NCBI RefSeq assembly: GCF_918697865.1
Contig: NZ_CAKKMV010000001.1
Location: 434,001-498,000 of the forward strand
Reading direction: 5' to 3'
Length of the DNA: 64,000 bases
DNA from: Massilia sp. Bi118
GTDB taxonomy: Bacteria > Pseudomonadota > Gammaproteobacteria > Burkholderiales > Burkholderiaceae_D
The position numbers and the translations under genes were made by a program. The notes below the pieces were generated by a model. That model saw only the letters and a program-made list of their open reading frames with translations. It was not told where the DNA came from and made no database searches. Shown here in pieces: positions 52,582-61,585 of this stretch. Every line of letters begins with the position of its first letter. The stretch's first letter is position 1.

Positions 52582-53277
52582 ATGATCAGCAGCCAGCAGC
52601 AGCAAGACGTCGACGCCGCCATCACCTCGCGCCGTTCGATCCGCGCCTATTTGCCGACGCCGGTTCCGCGCGAAGACATCGAAGCCCTGCTCGAAGTCGC
52701 CGCGCGCGCGCCATCCGGCACGAATACCCAGCCGTGGAAGGTGTACGTGCTGACCGGCGAGGCCAAGGAGCGCTTCAGCAACGCGATCCTGGCGGCCTAC
52801 GCCGACCCGCAGCAGAACAAGGCGCATACCGAGGAGTACGCTTACTATCCGCGCGAATGGGTGTCGCCCTTCATCGACCGCCGCCGGAAGGTCGGCTGGG
52901 ACCTGTATGCGCTGCTGGGCCTGACGCGCGAGAACAAGGCCGGCATGGCCGCCCAGCATGGCCGCAATTACCGCTTCTTCGACGCGCCGGTCGGCCTGAT
53001 CTTCACCATCGACCGCGTGATGGAGCAGGGCTCCTGGCTCGATTACGGCATGTTCCTGCAGAACATCATGGTGGCGGCGCGTGGACGCGGCCTCGACACC
53101 TGCCCGCAGGCGGCCTTCACCCAGTTCCACCGCATCATCGTTGAACAGCTGGGCTTGCCGGAGAATGAAATGGTGGTCTGCGGCATGGCGCTCGGCCATG
53201 CCGATCCGCAGAAGGTCGAGAACAGTTTAGTAACGGAACGCGAGCCGGTGTCGAGCTTCGTGCGCTTCGTCGACTAG
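52582..53277 (+). CDS. Nitroreductase family protein
   Basis: A 231-residue FMN-dependent oxidoreductase (GGAGA upstream). Typical segments: AITSRRSIRAYLPTPVPRED, VAARAPSGTNTQPWKVYVLT (FMN phosphate and ring contacts), FLQNIMVAARGRGLDTCPQAAF and the C-terminal CGMALGHADPQ. Reduces nitroaromatics or quinones with NAD(P)H. Last gene of a probable EamA-nitroreductase pair. Confidence 0.92.
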   Translation: MISSQQQQDVDAAITSRRSIRAYLPTPVPREDIEALLEVAARAPSGTNTQPWKVYVLTGEAKERFSNAILAAYADPQQNKAHTEEYAYYPREWVSPFIDRRRKVGWDLYALLGLTRENKAGMAAQHGRNYRFFDAPVGLIFTIDRVMEQGSWLDYGMFLQNIMVAARGRGLDTCPQAAFTQFHRIIVEQLGLPENEMVVCGMALGHADPQKVENSLVTEREPVSSFVRFVD

Positions 53278-53383
53278 CTTGTTGGGTATACTGAACGCGC
53301 CAAGCTGTTGAAATATCAAGAGATTTCTACAACGCTCAAAACCTTGCGTTGTGGCAAAACGGGGGCGCAGATGTTACATTCTC

Positions 53384-53411
53384 TTGCGCTTCACCCGTCA
53401 TTCGCTACACT
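53384..53411 (+). promoter_or_regulatory. Putative sigma-70 promoter for the PBP7-like gene
   Basis: TTGCGC (53384-53389), 16-base spacer, TACACT (53406-53411), ending 39 bases before the ATG. Same form as the promoters at 9995 and 11274. Confidence 0.5.
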
Positions 53412-53450
53412 GCATTAAGTGCTCATCAGTTCGCGTTCAAGGATTTACAG

Positions 53451-54563
53451 ATGCTCAAGCTCGCGTTGGCCGCCGCCATCTCCATGATGTTCCTGCTTGC
53501 CCCGCCGGACGCCGCCGCCAGGACCAAGCACAAGGGACGCACGGCCGCGGCCAAGCATGTCAAGCAGGTCAAGGCCAAGCGCACCGACCTGGCCAAGGTC
53601 ATCGCCGACGATAACCGTCAGCGCATGGTGCGCCGGATCGAGATGGTGCACGGCAAGCGCCGGGTGGTCTACCAGCGCGTGCGCCGCGCCGCCCCGGCCA
53701 TCGCCGTCCTCAGCGCCGGCGACCTGGTCGGCCTGAACAAGACCCACGATCCGCTGGCCCTGCGCTCCTCGGTCGCCTACGTGATGGACCAGACCAGCTC
53801 GGAAGTGCTGTTCGAAAAGAATTCCACCGTCGCCCTGCCGATCGCCTCGATCACCAAGCTGATGACCGGCCTGCTCGTGGTGCAAGCCCAGCAGAACCTG
53901 GACGAAGTGCTGACCATCACAGACGCCGACGTCGACAAGCACAAGTACACCAGCTCCCGCCTGCCTGTCGGCGCCCGCATGACGCGCGGCAACCTGCTGC
54001 ACATTGCACTGATGAGCTCGGAAAACCGCGCCGCCGCCGCGCTGGGCCGCAATTACCCCGGCGGTATCAACGCTTTCGTCGAAGCGATGAATGCCAAGGC
54101 CAAGGAACTTGGCATGAACGATACGCATTATGTAGATTCGAGCGGTCTGTCGAGCCAGAACGTGTCGAGCGCGCGCGACCTGGCCAAGCTCGTGATGACG
54201 GCCCACCAGGAACCGCTGCTGCGCCAGTACACGACCGACCCGAACTACGTGGTCGAAGCCAGCGGCCGCCGCATGCAGTACCACAACACCAACTACCTGG
54301 TTGCGATGCCCGACTGGAATATCGGCCTGCAAAAGACCGGCTTCATCAACGAAGCAGGGCGCTGCCTGGTGATGCAGGCCATGATCCAGGGACGCAATGT
54401 GATCATGGTGTTCCTGGATTCGAAGGGGAAACAGTCGCGGACCGCGGATGCGGGCCGGATGCGCAAATGGCTGGAGGCCTTGAAGCCGGCGATTCCGGCG
54501 GCTGCTGCTGCCGCGGTGCCGGTGACGGTGTCGGCGGTGGTGCCGGGAACGACGGCGCAGTGA
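53451..54563 (+). CDS. pbpG: D-alanyl-D-alanine endopeptidase (PBP7/S11 family)
   Basis: A 370-residue periplasmic peptidoglycan endo/carboxypeptidase from the ATG at 53451 (AAGGA upstream). Signal peptide LKLALAAAISMMFLLAPPDAAA; a basic ~70-residue linker; then the S11 penicillin-binding domain with ASITKLM (Ser133, Lys136), SSENRAA and the KTG triad (LQKTGFINEA). Ends in an Ala/Val/Pro tail. It cuts cross-links in peptidoglycan. A REP-like repeat follows. Confidence 0.92.
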   Translation: MLKLALAAAISMMFLLAPPDAAARTKHKGRTAAAKHVKQVKAKRTDLAKVIADDNRQRMVRRIEMVHGKRRVVYQRVRRAAPAIAVLSAGDLVGLNKTHDPLALRSSVAYVMDQTSSEVLFEKNSTVALPIASITKLMTGLLVVQAQQNLDEVLTITDADVDKHKYTSSRLPVGARMTRGNLLHIALMSSENRAAAALGRNYPGGINAFVEAMNAKAKELGMNDTHYVDSSGLSSQNVSSARDLAKLVMTAHQEPLLRQYTTDPNYVVEASGRRMQYHNTNYLVAMPDWNIGLQKTGFINEAGRCLVMQAMIQGRNVIMVFLDSKGKQSRTADAGRMRKWLEALKPAIPAAAAAAVPVTVSAVVPGTTAQ

Positions 54564-54577
54564 CAACGAACGTGCAA

Positions 54578-54661
54578 ACGTCGTCCCCGCGAAGGCGGGG
54601 ATCCAAGTTTGTTTGCAGACTGCTCGCGCAACTTGGGTTCCCGCCTTCGCGGGAACGACGA
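54578..54661. repeat. REP-like inverted pair, copy 2
   Basis: Arms 54578-54609 and 54630-54661, inverted with respect to each other and sharing CGTCGTCCCCGCG..GGCGGGGA..CAAGTT with the copy at 26115-26204. A 20-base centre differs. Second arm has diverged slightly (TTCCCG for TCCCCG). Confidence 0.85.
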
Positions 54662-54671
54662 GCTAACTAAA

Positions 54672-55457
54672 TCAAACGCCGGCGCCGACGCGATGCCCCA
54701 GCGTCGCCGAAATCTGCGCCGCCGTATTCACCAGATCCTCCAGCCACTCTTCCTGCAGCCGGTCCGCCGGCGCCGAGATCGACAGTCCCGCCACCAGCTT
54801 GCCGCTGTCGTCATGAATGCCGGCTGCCATGCAGCGCACGCCCAGTTCCAGTTCCTCGTTGTCGCGCGCGTAGCCGCGTGAGCGCACCAGCGCCAGCTCG
54901 CGCTCGAGGCGGGCAAGGTCGGTGATCGAATTCTTGTTGTGGCCGGCCAGCCCGGTGCGGGTGGCGTAGGCGCGGATGGCCTTGGCTTCGTCGACGGACA
55001 GGAACAGCTTGCCGGTCGAGGTCAGGTGCAGCGGACCGCGGCCGCCGATCGCACGCACCACCTGCATGCCGGAACGCTCGGAGAAGGCGCGGTCGATGTA
55101 GACGATCTCGTCGCCCTGGCGCACCGACAGGTTCACGGTCTGGCGCGTCTTGTTGTGCAGGGCGCGCATCAGGTCGACCGCCGCTTCGCGCACCGACAGG
55201 CGGCTCTTCACCACATTCCCCAGTTCCAGCAGGCGCATGCCGAGGCGGTAGGTGCCGGGCTCGACGCGGTCGACAAAGCGGGTCACCACCATGTCGTTCA
55301 GGATCCGGTGCGCAGTCGAGGGATGCAGGCCGGATACCTTCGACAATTCCTTCAGGCTGACAGGGTCCGAATAGCTGGCCAGGACGTCGAGCAGGGCGAC
55401 CATGCGCTCGATCACCTGGATGGAAGTTTTCGCTGGTTCGAGAGTTTCCATTTTCAT
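54672..55457 (-). CDS. IclR family transcriptional regulator
   Basis: A 261-residue regulator. N-terminal winged helix (VIERMVALLDVLASYSDPVS, LKELSKVSGLHPSTAHRILN) and a C-terminal effector-binding domain (GRGPLHLTSTGKLFLS; SRGYARDNEELELGVRCMAAGI; GLSISAPADRLQ). It normally represses catabolic operons such as those for aromatic or glyoxylate metabolism. No catabolic operon is adjacent. Confidence 0.93.
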   Translation of the reverse strand: MKMETLEPAKTSIQVIERMVALLDVLASYSDPVSLKELSKVSGLHPSTAHRILNDMVVTRFVDRVEPGTYRLGMRLLELGNVVKSRLSVREAAVDLMRALHNKTRQTVNLSVRQGDEIVYIDRAFSERSGMQVVRAIGGRGPLHLTSTGKLFLSVDEAKAIRAYATRTGLAGHNKNSITDLARLERELALVRSRGYARDNEELELGVRCMAAGIHDDSGKLVAGLSISAPADRLQEEWLEDLVNTAAQISATLGHRVGAGV

Positions 55458-55545
55458 ATAGTGGTTGCTGCGGTGCGGTATATTTCTCTACTTTATACCA
55501 TAATGTGAAAATTGTGTTTAACGTGTTGTTGGAGAGTGCGGCATA

Positions 55546-55962
55546 ATGCCAATCCTGCAAGCAACCACGACACCCATGAATCAACCCAGCAGCGAGTTCA
55601 AGAGCAAGGGCGGCCTGGCGCGCATCGCCGCCGCCACCGGTTATTCGATCGCCGGTTTCAGGCACGCCTGGCAGCATGAGCATGCCTTCCGCCAGGAGTT
55701 GATGGTGGCGCTGCCGGCGGCCATCGTGGCATTGTTCCTGCCGGTGTCAGGCTTCCAGAAACTGGCCCTGATCGCCGTGCTCGGGCTGGTGCTGCTGGTG
55801 GAGCTGATCAACGCCGCCATCGAAGCAGTGGTCGATCGCGTCTCGCTGGAACGCCATCCGCTGTCCAAGGCCGCCAAGGACCTGGGCAGCGCGGCGGTGG
55901 CGCTGGCGATCGCGATGGCTGCAGCAACCTGGGCAGTGGTCTTGTACAACCGTTTTTTCTGA
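55546..55962 (+). CDS. dgkA: Diacylglycerol kinase
   Basis: A 138-residue, three-helix inner-membrane enzyme that phosphorylates diacylglycerol for lipid recycling. Family signatures: ATGYSIAGFRHAWQHEHAFRQE and VELINAAIEAVVDRVSLERHPLSKAAKDLGSAAV (E..N.AIE..VD motif). The ATG at 55546 has GGAG ~11 bases upstream; an ATG ten codons later at 55576 is an alternative. Confidence 0.93.
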   Translation: MPILQATTTPMNQPSSEFKSKGGLARIAAATGYSIAGFRHAWQHEHAFRQELMVALPAAIVALFLPVSGFQKLALIAVLGLVLLVELINAAIEAVVDRVSLERHPLSKAAKDLGSAAVALAIAMAAATWAVVLYNRFF

Positions 55963-56025
55963 GGAGCCTCGCAAAACCTACTGCGCGTTGCACTGTCGAT
56001 GGGGACGCCGAGTCCTGCGATGCTC

Positions 56026-56043
56026 GCTGTACTTTCGTACAGC
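56026..56043. repeat. Short perfect hairpin in the dgkA-peroxiredoxin gap
   Basis: GCTGTAC-TTTC-GTACAGC, a 7-base-pair stem with a four-base loop. The gap 55963-56141 around it holds no open frame and has a mixed, less GC-rich sequence with a second small palindrome at its right end (GGCGCC). It looks like a repeat or RNA structure rather than a terminator. Confidence 0.5.
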
Positions 56044-56141
56044 TGCGCTTCTCGATCAACATTGCGGCCGCTCGCTACGGTTTATCGAGGCCCCTAATTG
56101 CGGCGCCTTTGGCGCCTTATCTAACCTGAAGGAGAACAGCA

Positions 56142-56780
56142 ATGACCTTACGCCTGGGCGACACCGCTCCCGATTTCGAGCAGGATTCCACCATCGGCCG
56201 CATCCGCTTCCATGACTGGGCGGGAGATTCCTGGGTGGTGCTGTTCTCGCACCCGGCCGACTTCACGCCGGTGTGCACGACCGAGCTGGGCCTGACCGCC
56301 AAGCTGAAACCCGAGTTCGACAAGCGCAACGTCAAGGCCATCGCCCTGTCGGTCGACCCGGCCGAGCAGCACAAGGCCTGGATCAAGGACATCGAGGAAA
56401 CCCAGCAGACCGTGGTCGGCTTCCCGATCGTCGCCGACGCCGATAAATCGGTCTCGCAGCTGTACGACATGATCCACCCGAACGCCTCGGCCACCGCCAC
56501 CGTGCGCTCGCTGTTCGTGATCGACCCGGCCAAGAAAGTGCGCCTGATCATCACCTACCCGATGAGCACCGGCCGCAACTTCGACGAAGTTCTGCGCGTG
56601 ATCGACGCCCTGCAACTGACCGACGGCTACACCGTCGCGACCCCGGGCAACTGGAAGGATGGCGATGACGTGATCATCCCGCTGACCATTCAGGATCCGG
56701 AGCAGCTGAAGCAGAAGTATCCGAAGGGGTTCACTTCGCCGAAGCCGTATCTGCGTCTCACGCCGCAGCCGAACAAGTAA
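56142..56780 (+). CDS. 1-Cys peroxiredoxin (Prx6 group)
   Basis: A 212-residue peroxiredoxin. Active-site segment HPADFTPVCTTELG (peroxidatic Cys45) and RSLFVIDPAKKVRLIITYPM. The long C-terminal region DGYTVATPGNWKDGDDVIIP and the tail are typical of the Prx6 subfamily that has no second conserved Cys in the common place. Removes peroxides in the cytosol. GGAG-type site precedes the ATG. Confidence 0.94.
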   Translation: MTLRLGDTAPDFEQDSTIGRIRFHDWAGDSWVVLFSHPADFTPVCTTELGLTAKLKPEFDKRNVKAIALSVDPAEQHKAWIKDIEETQQTVVGFPIVADADKSVSQLYDMIHPNASATATVRSLFVIDPAKKVRLIITYPMSTGRNFDEVLRVIDALQLTDGYTVATPGNWKDGDDVIIPLTIQDPEQLKQKYPKGFTSPKPYLRLTPQPNK

Positions 56781-56786
56781 TACTTC

Positions 56787-56844
56787 CGTGGGCTCGGGGA
56801 GCCCACCCTACCGCAACTCGTAGGGTGGGCACTCTGTGCCCACG
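56787..56844. repeat. Intergenic inverted repeat
   Basis: CGTGGGCTCG...GAGCCCACCCTAC (56787-56811) and GTAGGGTGGGCAC...GTGCCCACG (56820-56844) form a compound inverted repeat, with small hairpins in each arm. Right after the peroxiredoxin gene. A different family from the copies at 26.1 and 54.6 kb. Confidence 0.8.
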
Positions 56845-56943
56845 GCAATGCCCACGCGCCACGCCTGCATAAGCAAAGAAGTAATCTGTTGTTGGCTTAA
56901 CGGCCGAGCCCCTTTACCCTTGGAGCCAATCTGGGGGTAAAGC

Positions 56944-57717
56944 ATGTTAGTTACATATATCCTGTCGGGCTTCGGCGTCGGCTTGCTGGTCGGAATGACC
57001 GGCGTCGGCGGCGGCTCGCTGATGACGCCGCTGTTGACGCTGCTGTTCGGCGTCACGCCATCGGTGGCCGTCGGCACCGACCTCGCCTTCGCCTCGCTCA
57101 CCAAGAGCGCCGGCACCGTCACCCACCGTTCGCGCGGCAACGTGCACTGGCCCATCGTCGGCCGCCTGTGCATGGGCGCGCTGCCCGCCGCGCTGCTGGC
57201 CACCCTGGCCCTCCAATATCTCGGCCCGCTGAATCCCGCCATCGGCCAGACCATCCGCTATTCGATCGCCGTCTCGGTAATGCTGACGGTGGTCGCGATC
57301 CTGTTCCGTTCGAAGATGCTGGCCTGGGTCAACGCCAAACCCGGCCGCCAGCTGCAGGGGAGGGCGCTCTCTGCCGCCACCATCACTGCCGGCGCCGTGC
57401 TCGGCACCCTGGTCACCGTGTCCTCGATCGGCGCGGGCGCGATCGGCGCCACCCTGCTGGTGATGCTCTATCCGAAGCTGAGCCCGGCCGAAATCGCCGG
57501 CACCGACATCGCCTATGCGGTGCCGCTGACCGCCATCGCCGCTGCCGGCCACTGGTGGCTGGGCTCGATCGACTGGATGCTGCTGGTGACCCTGCTGGTG
57601 GGCTCGGTGCCGGGCATCACGCTCGGTTCCTGGGCCGCGAAGGCGGTGCCGGAAAGATTGTTGCGCGCCTTGCTGGCGATGACTCTTGCCGGGGTGGCGT
57701 TCAAATTGATCTCCTAA
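56944..57717 (+). CDS. TauE/SafE family permease
   Basis: A 257-residue membrane protein with the family pattern SGFGVGLLVGMTGVGGGSLMTP near the start, a repeat of it (GAVLGTLVTVSSIGAGAIGAT), and VGSVPGITLGSWAAKAVPER. TauE/SafE proteins export sulfite or organosulfonates. It lies 100 bases ahead of the sulfate import operon, which suggests a role in sulfur traffic. Sequence between (57718-57817) may carry a CysB-type control site; no repeat I can name. Confidence 0.9.
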   Translation: MLVTYILSGFGVGLLVGMTGVGGGSLMTPLLTLLFGVTPSVAVGTDLAFASLTKSAGTVTHRSRGNVHWPIVGRLCMGALPAALLATLALQYLGPLNPAIGQTIRYSIAVSVMLTVVAILFRSKMLAWVNAKPGRQLQGRALSAATITAGAVLGTLVTVSSIGAGAIGATLLVMLYPKLSPAEIAGTDIAYAVPLTAIAAAGHWWLGSIDWMLLVTLLVGSVPGITLGSWAAKAVPERLLRALLAMTLAGVAFKLIS

Positions 57718-57817
57718 TAGCGGAATCGTCTATGCAAATGAGGAATGCTTCGTTTGCGATATGTGTTCCGAATGCGATTATGTCGCCTTATTAGAAGAAA
57801 TTGTAATAAGGCCCTCC

Positions 57818-58663
57818 ATGACTAGCATAGTGACCAGCCGCAGCAGCGCCAACCGGGTGATCCCCGGCTTCGGGCTGTCGCTCGGCTTCACGATCTTCTA
57901 TCTGGCGCTGATCGTGCTGGTGCCCTTGTCGGCGATCTTCCTGAAAACCTTCACCATGACCTGGGACGCGTTCTGGAACGCCGTCACCTCGGAGCGGGTG
58001 ATGGCTTCCTACCGCCTGAGCTTCGGCGCGGCCCTGATCGGCGCGACCATCAACGTCGTGTTCGGCGGCATCGTCGCCTGGGTACTGGTGCGCTACCAGT
58101 TTCCCGGCAAGCGCTTCGTTGATGCCCTGGTCGACCTGCCGTTCGCGCTGCCGACCGCGGTGGCCGGCATCACCCTGACCGCGCTGTATTCGAGCAATGG
58201 CTGGATCGGCAAATACCTGGAGCCGCTTGGCATCAAGGTCGCTTTCACCCCGCTGGGCGTGGTGGTGGCGCTGACGTTTATTGGGCTGCCGTTCGTGGTG
58301 CGCACCGTGCAGCCGGTGCTGGAAGACGCCGAGCGCGAACTGGAAGAGGCCGCCGCCAGCCTGGGCGCCAGCCCCTGGCAGACCTTCATCCGCGTGATCC
58401 TGCCGGGCATCGTGCCGGCGCTGCTGACCGGCTTCGCGCTGGCCTTTGCGCGCGCGACCGGCGAATACGGCTCGGTGGTCTTCATCGCCGGCAACATGCC
58501 GATGGTCTCGGAGATCACGCCGCTCTTCATCATCACCAAGCTCGAACAGTACGACTACACGGGCGCAACCGCGATCGCCGTGGTCATGCTGATCGCCTCC
58601 TTCCTCCTGCTGCTGGCGATCAACCTGCTGCAGGCCTGGACGCGCAAGCGGGCGGGGAAATAA
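57818..58663 (+). CDS. cysT: Sulfate/thiosulfate ABC permease CysT
   Basis: A 281-residue permease (also called CysU) from the ATG at 57818. Six-helix ABC permease with the EAA-like loop [42 protein letters not shown] is the typical CysT signature. First of cysT-cysW-cysA. No sulfate-binding protein gene (cysP/sbp) is in the window. Confidence 0.95.
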   Translation: MTSIVTSRSSANRVIPGFGLSLGFTIFYLALIVLVPLSAIFLKTFTMTWDAFWNAVTSERVMASYRLSFGAALIGATINVVFGGIVAWVLVRYQFPGKRFVDALVDLPFALPTAVAGITLTALYSSNGWIGKYLEPLGIKVAFTPLGVVVALTFIGLPFVVRTVQPVLEDAERELEEAAASLGASPWQTFIRVILPGIVPALLTGFALAFARATGEYGSVVFIAGNMPMVSEITPLFIITKLEQYDYTGATAIAVVMLIASFLLLLAINLLQAWTRKRAGK

Positions 58664-58664
58664 C

Positions 58665-59570
58665 ATGAGTGCAGTCCTGGAAAAACTCGAACCCGCCAAA
58701 GCGGCCGCGCAGGCGCCGCGCAAGGCCACCAACACGCTGGAGCCGGGCTGGGTGCGCTATGCCCTGATCGCCGTGGCGCTGCTGTTCCTGACCCTGTTCC
58801 TGTTCGTCCCGCTGGTGGCCGTGTTCGCCGAGGCGCTGAAGAACGGCTGGGACACCTACAAGGAATCCATCTTCGATCCGGATGCGCTGGCCGCCATCAA
58901 GCTGACCCTGATTGCGGCCGTCATCTCGGTGCCGCTGAACCTGGTGTTCGGCGTGGCGGCAAGCTGGGCCATCGCCAAGTTCGACTTCCGCGGCAAGAGC
59001 CTGCTGCTGACCCTGATCGACCTGCCGTTCTCGGTGTCGCCGGTGATCGCCGGCCTGATGTACGTGCTGATGTTCGGTTCCCAGGGCTGGTTCGGCCCCT
59101 GGCTGATGGAGCACGACATCAAGATCCTGTTTGCGGTGCCGGGCATCGTGCTGGCGACCGTGTTCATCACCTTCCCCTTCGTCGCGCGCGAACTGGTGCC
59201 GCTGATGCAGGCCCAGGGCAGCGAGGAAGAAGAGGCGGCGCTGGTGCTGGGCGCGTCCGGCTGGGCGACCTTCCGCCGTGTGACCCTCCCCAACATCAAG
59301 TGGGGCCTGCTGTACGGCGTGATCCTGTGTAATGCCCGCGCGATGGGCGAGTTCGGCGCCGTCTCGGTGGTGTCCGGCCACATCCGCGGCGAGACCAACA
59401 CCATGCCGTTGCAGGTCGAGATCCTCTACAACGAATACAACTTCACGGCGGCCTTCGCGATCGCTTCGCTGCTGGCCCTGCTGGCCCTGGTCACGCTGGC
59501 GGTGAAATCCTTTATCGAATGGCGCCTGCACCAGGCGCGCAAAGCCAATATCACGGAGCAATCGGCATGA
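58665..59570 (+). CDS. cysW: Sulfate/thiosulfate ABC permease CysW
   Basis: A 301-residue partner permease starting one base after the cysT stop. EAA-like loop [24 protein letters not shown], and the CysW segment [20 protein letters not shown]. An N-terminal ~30 residues rich in Ala precede the first membrane helix. Its end overlaps cysA by four bases. Confidence 0.96.
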   Translation: MSAVLEKLEPAKAAAQAPRKATNTLEPGWVRYALIAVALLFLTLFLFVPLVAVFAEALKNGWDTYKESIFDPDALAAIKLTLIAAVISVPLNLVFGVAASWAIAKFDFRGKSLLLTLIDLPFSVSPVIAGLMYVLMFGSQGWFGPWLMEHDIKILFAVPGIVLATVFITFPFVARELVPLMQAQGSEEEEAALVLGASGWATFRRVTLPNIKWGLLYGVILCNARAMGEFGAVSVVSGHIRGETNTMPLQVEILYNEYNFTAAFAIASLLALLALVTLAVKSFIEWRLHQARKANITEQSA

Positions 59571-60640
59571 CGATCGAAGTCCAACACATCCGCAAGCAGT
59601 TCGGCCAGTTCACGGCCCTGGATGACGTCTCGCTGCAGTTTGCCGACGGCGAGCTGACCGCGCTGCTCGGGCCTTCCGGCTGCGGCAAGACCACGCTGCT
59701 GCGCATCATCGCCGGCCTCGAATTCCCGGACGCAGGCCGCGTGCTGCTGGACGGCGCCGATGCCTCCGCCAGCCACGTGCGCGAGCGCCAGGTCGGCTTC
59801 GTGTTCCAGCACTATGCGCTGTTCAAGCACATGACCGTGTTCGAGAACGTGGCGTTCGGCTTGAGGGTAAAACCGCGCAAGGAGCGCCCGAGCGAAGCGC
59901 AGATCCGCGAGAAGGTCAAAAAGCTGCTCGAGCTGGTGCAGCTGGACTGGATCGCCGACCGTTACCCGCCGCAGCTGTCCGGCGGCCAGCGCCAGCGCAT
60001 CGCCCTGGCGCGCGCGCTGGCGGTGGAGCCGCGCGTGCTGCTGCTCGACGAACCCTTCGGCGCACTGGACGCCAAGGTGCGCAAGGAACTGCGCCGCTGG
60101 CTGCGCCAGCTGCACGACGAACTGCACGTGACCTCGATCTTCGTCACCCACGACCAGGAAGAAGCGCTGGAAGTGGCCGACCAGGTGGTGCTGATGAACA
60201 AGGGCCGCGTCGAGCAGCTCGGTACCCCGGACGCCGTCTACAACCAGCCGGCCTCGCCTTTCGTCTACGGCTTCCTCGGCAACGTCAATTTGTTCCATGG
60301 GCGCGTCAATGACGGCGTTCTGGCCAGCGGCGAAGCGAAATTCGAGGCGCCGCAATATGCCGGCGTGCAGAACGGCGAGGGCATCGCCTACGTGCGCCCG
60401 CACGACCTCGAAGTCGAGCGCTATGCGCCGGGCCTGGAAGGCGTCGCGGTCAAGCTGCGCCGCGCGCATGCGATCGGCCCGCTGGCCCAGCTCGACCTGG
60501 AGCGCGCCGACAATGCTCAATTGATCGAAGCGGTGATACCAAATGAGCAGTACCGCGCGCTCAACCTGCGTGACGGCGAGACCCTGCTGGTGAAGCCGCG
60601 CCGCATGCACGTGTTCGTCGATCAGGGTGACGGGATATGA
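59567..60640 (+). CDS. cysA: Sulfate/thiosulfate ABC ATPase CysA
   Basis: A 357-residue ATPase from the ATG at 59567 (ATGA overlap with cysW). Walker [18 protein letters not shown] loop [13 protein letters not shown], signature [16 protein letters not shown], Walker [14 protein letters not shown] loop [14 protein letters not shown]. The C-terminal TOBE-like domain ([20 protein letters not shown]) may sense regulatory input. Its end overlaps cysB by four bases. Confidence 0.97.
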   Translation: MTIEVQHIRKQFGQFTALDDVSLQFADGELTALLGPSGCGKTTLLRIIAGLEFPDAGRVLLDGADASASHVRERQVGFVFQHYALFKHMTVFENVAFGLRVKPRKERPSEAQIREKVKKLLELVQLDWIADRYPPQLSGGQRQRIALARALAVEPRVLLLDEPFGALDAKVRKELRRWLRQLHDELHVTSIFVTHDQEEALEVADQVVLMNKGRVEQLGTPDAVYNQPASPFVYGFLGNVNLFHGRVNDGVLASGEAKFEAPQYAGVQNGEGIAYVRPHDLEVERYAPGLEGVAVKLRRAHAIGPLAQLDLERADNAQLIEAVIPNEQYRALNLRDGETLLVKPRRMHVFVDQGDGI

Positions 60641-61569
60641 ACTTCCAGCAGCTGCGTTCGGTGCGCGAAGCGGCCCGCCGCAACTTCAACCTGACCGACG
60701 TGGCGAACGCCCTGTTCACATCGCAGCCGGGAGTATCGCGCCAGATCCGCGAACTCGAGGACGAGCTGGGCGTCGTCATCTTCGAGCGCAACGGCAAGCG
60801 CCTGACCGGCATGACGGATCCGGGCAAGGGCATCCTGAAGATCATCGAGCGCCTGCTGGTCGAGGCCGAAAACCTGCAGCAGGCCAGCAGCGAGTACGCG
60901 GCCCAGGACAGCGGCACGCTGACGGTGGCCGTCACGCACACGCAGGCCCGCTATGCGCTGCCGCAGGTGGTGCAGGCCTTCCGCAATACCTATCCGGACG
61001 TGCGCATCGCCCTGCAGCAGAGCGCGCCGGAACACATCGCCGAATGGGTGTTGTCGGGCCGCGCCGACATCGGCATCGCCACCGAGGGCCTGTCGACCTT
61101 CCAGGACCTGGTGTCCTTCCCGTGCTACCGCTGGAGCCACCTGGTGGTGGTGCCCGACGGCCATCCGCTGCTGAGCCGCAGCCCGATCAAGCTGGCCGAC
61201 CTGGCCGGGTTCCCGCTGATTACCTACGACGTCGGCTTTACCGGCCGCGGTCACATCGACGCCGCGTTTGCGAGTGCCGGCGTGAATCCGGATATCGTGC
61301 TGACGGCGATGGATTCGGACGTCATCAAGCAATATGTGTCGCTGGGGATGGGGGTAGGGATCGTGGCGTCGATGGCCTTCGATCACGGGCGTGACCGCGG
61401 CTTGCGGGCGATCGAGTCATCGCATTTGTTTGCGCCGAATGTGACGCGGCTGGCGGTGCGGAAGGGGGCTTATCTGCGGGCGTATGCGTATGACTTCATC
61501 GAGCGGTTCGCGCAGGGGTTTACGCGGGCGGATATTGAGAAGGCCTTGCATCCGGTGGTGGTGGACTAG
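60637..61569 (+). CDS. cysB: LysR-type regulator CysB
   Basis: A 310-residue LysR-type regulator whose start matches CysB closely ([51 protein letters not shown]). It has the effector domain with [17 protein letters not shown], which binds sulfate or acetylserine in CysB/Cbl. Its ATG overlaps the cysA stop, so the operon encodes its own activator. Confidence 0.94.
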   Translation: MNFQQLRSVREAARRNFNLTDVANALFTSQPGVSRQIRELEDELGVVIFERNGKRLTGMTDPGKGILKIIERLLVEAENLQQASSEYAAQDSGTLTVAVTHTQARYALPQVVQAFRNTYPDVRIALQQSAPEHIAEWVLSGRADIGIATEGLSTFQDLVSFPCYRWSHLVVVPDGHPLLSRSPIKLADLAGFPLITYDVGFTGRGHIDAAFASAGVNPDIVLTAMDSDVIKQYVSLGMGVGIVASMAFDHGRDRGLRAIESSHLFAPNVTRLAVRKGAYLRAYAYDFIERFAQGFTRADIEKALHPVVVD

Positions 61570-61585
61570 GGGCTGTTTTGTCATA

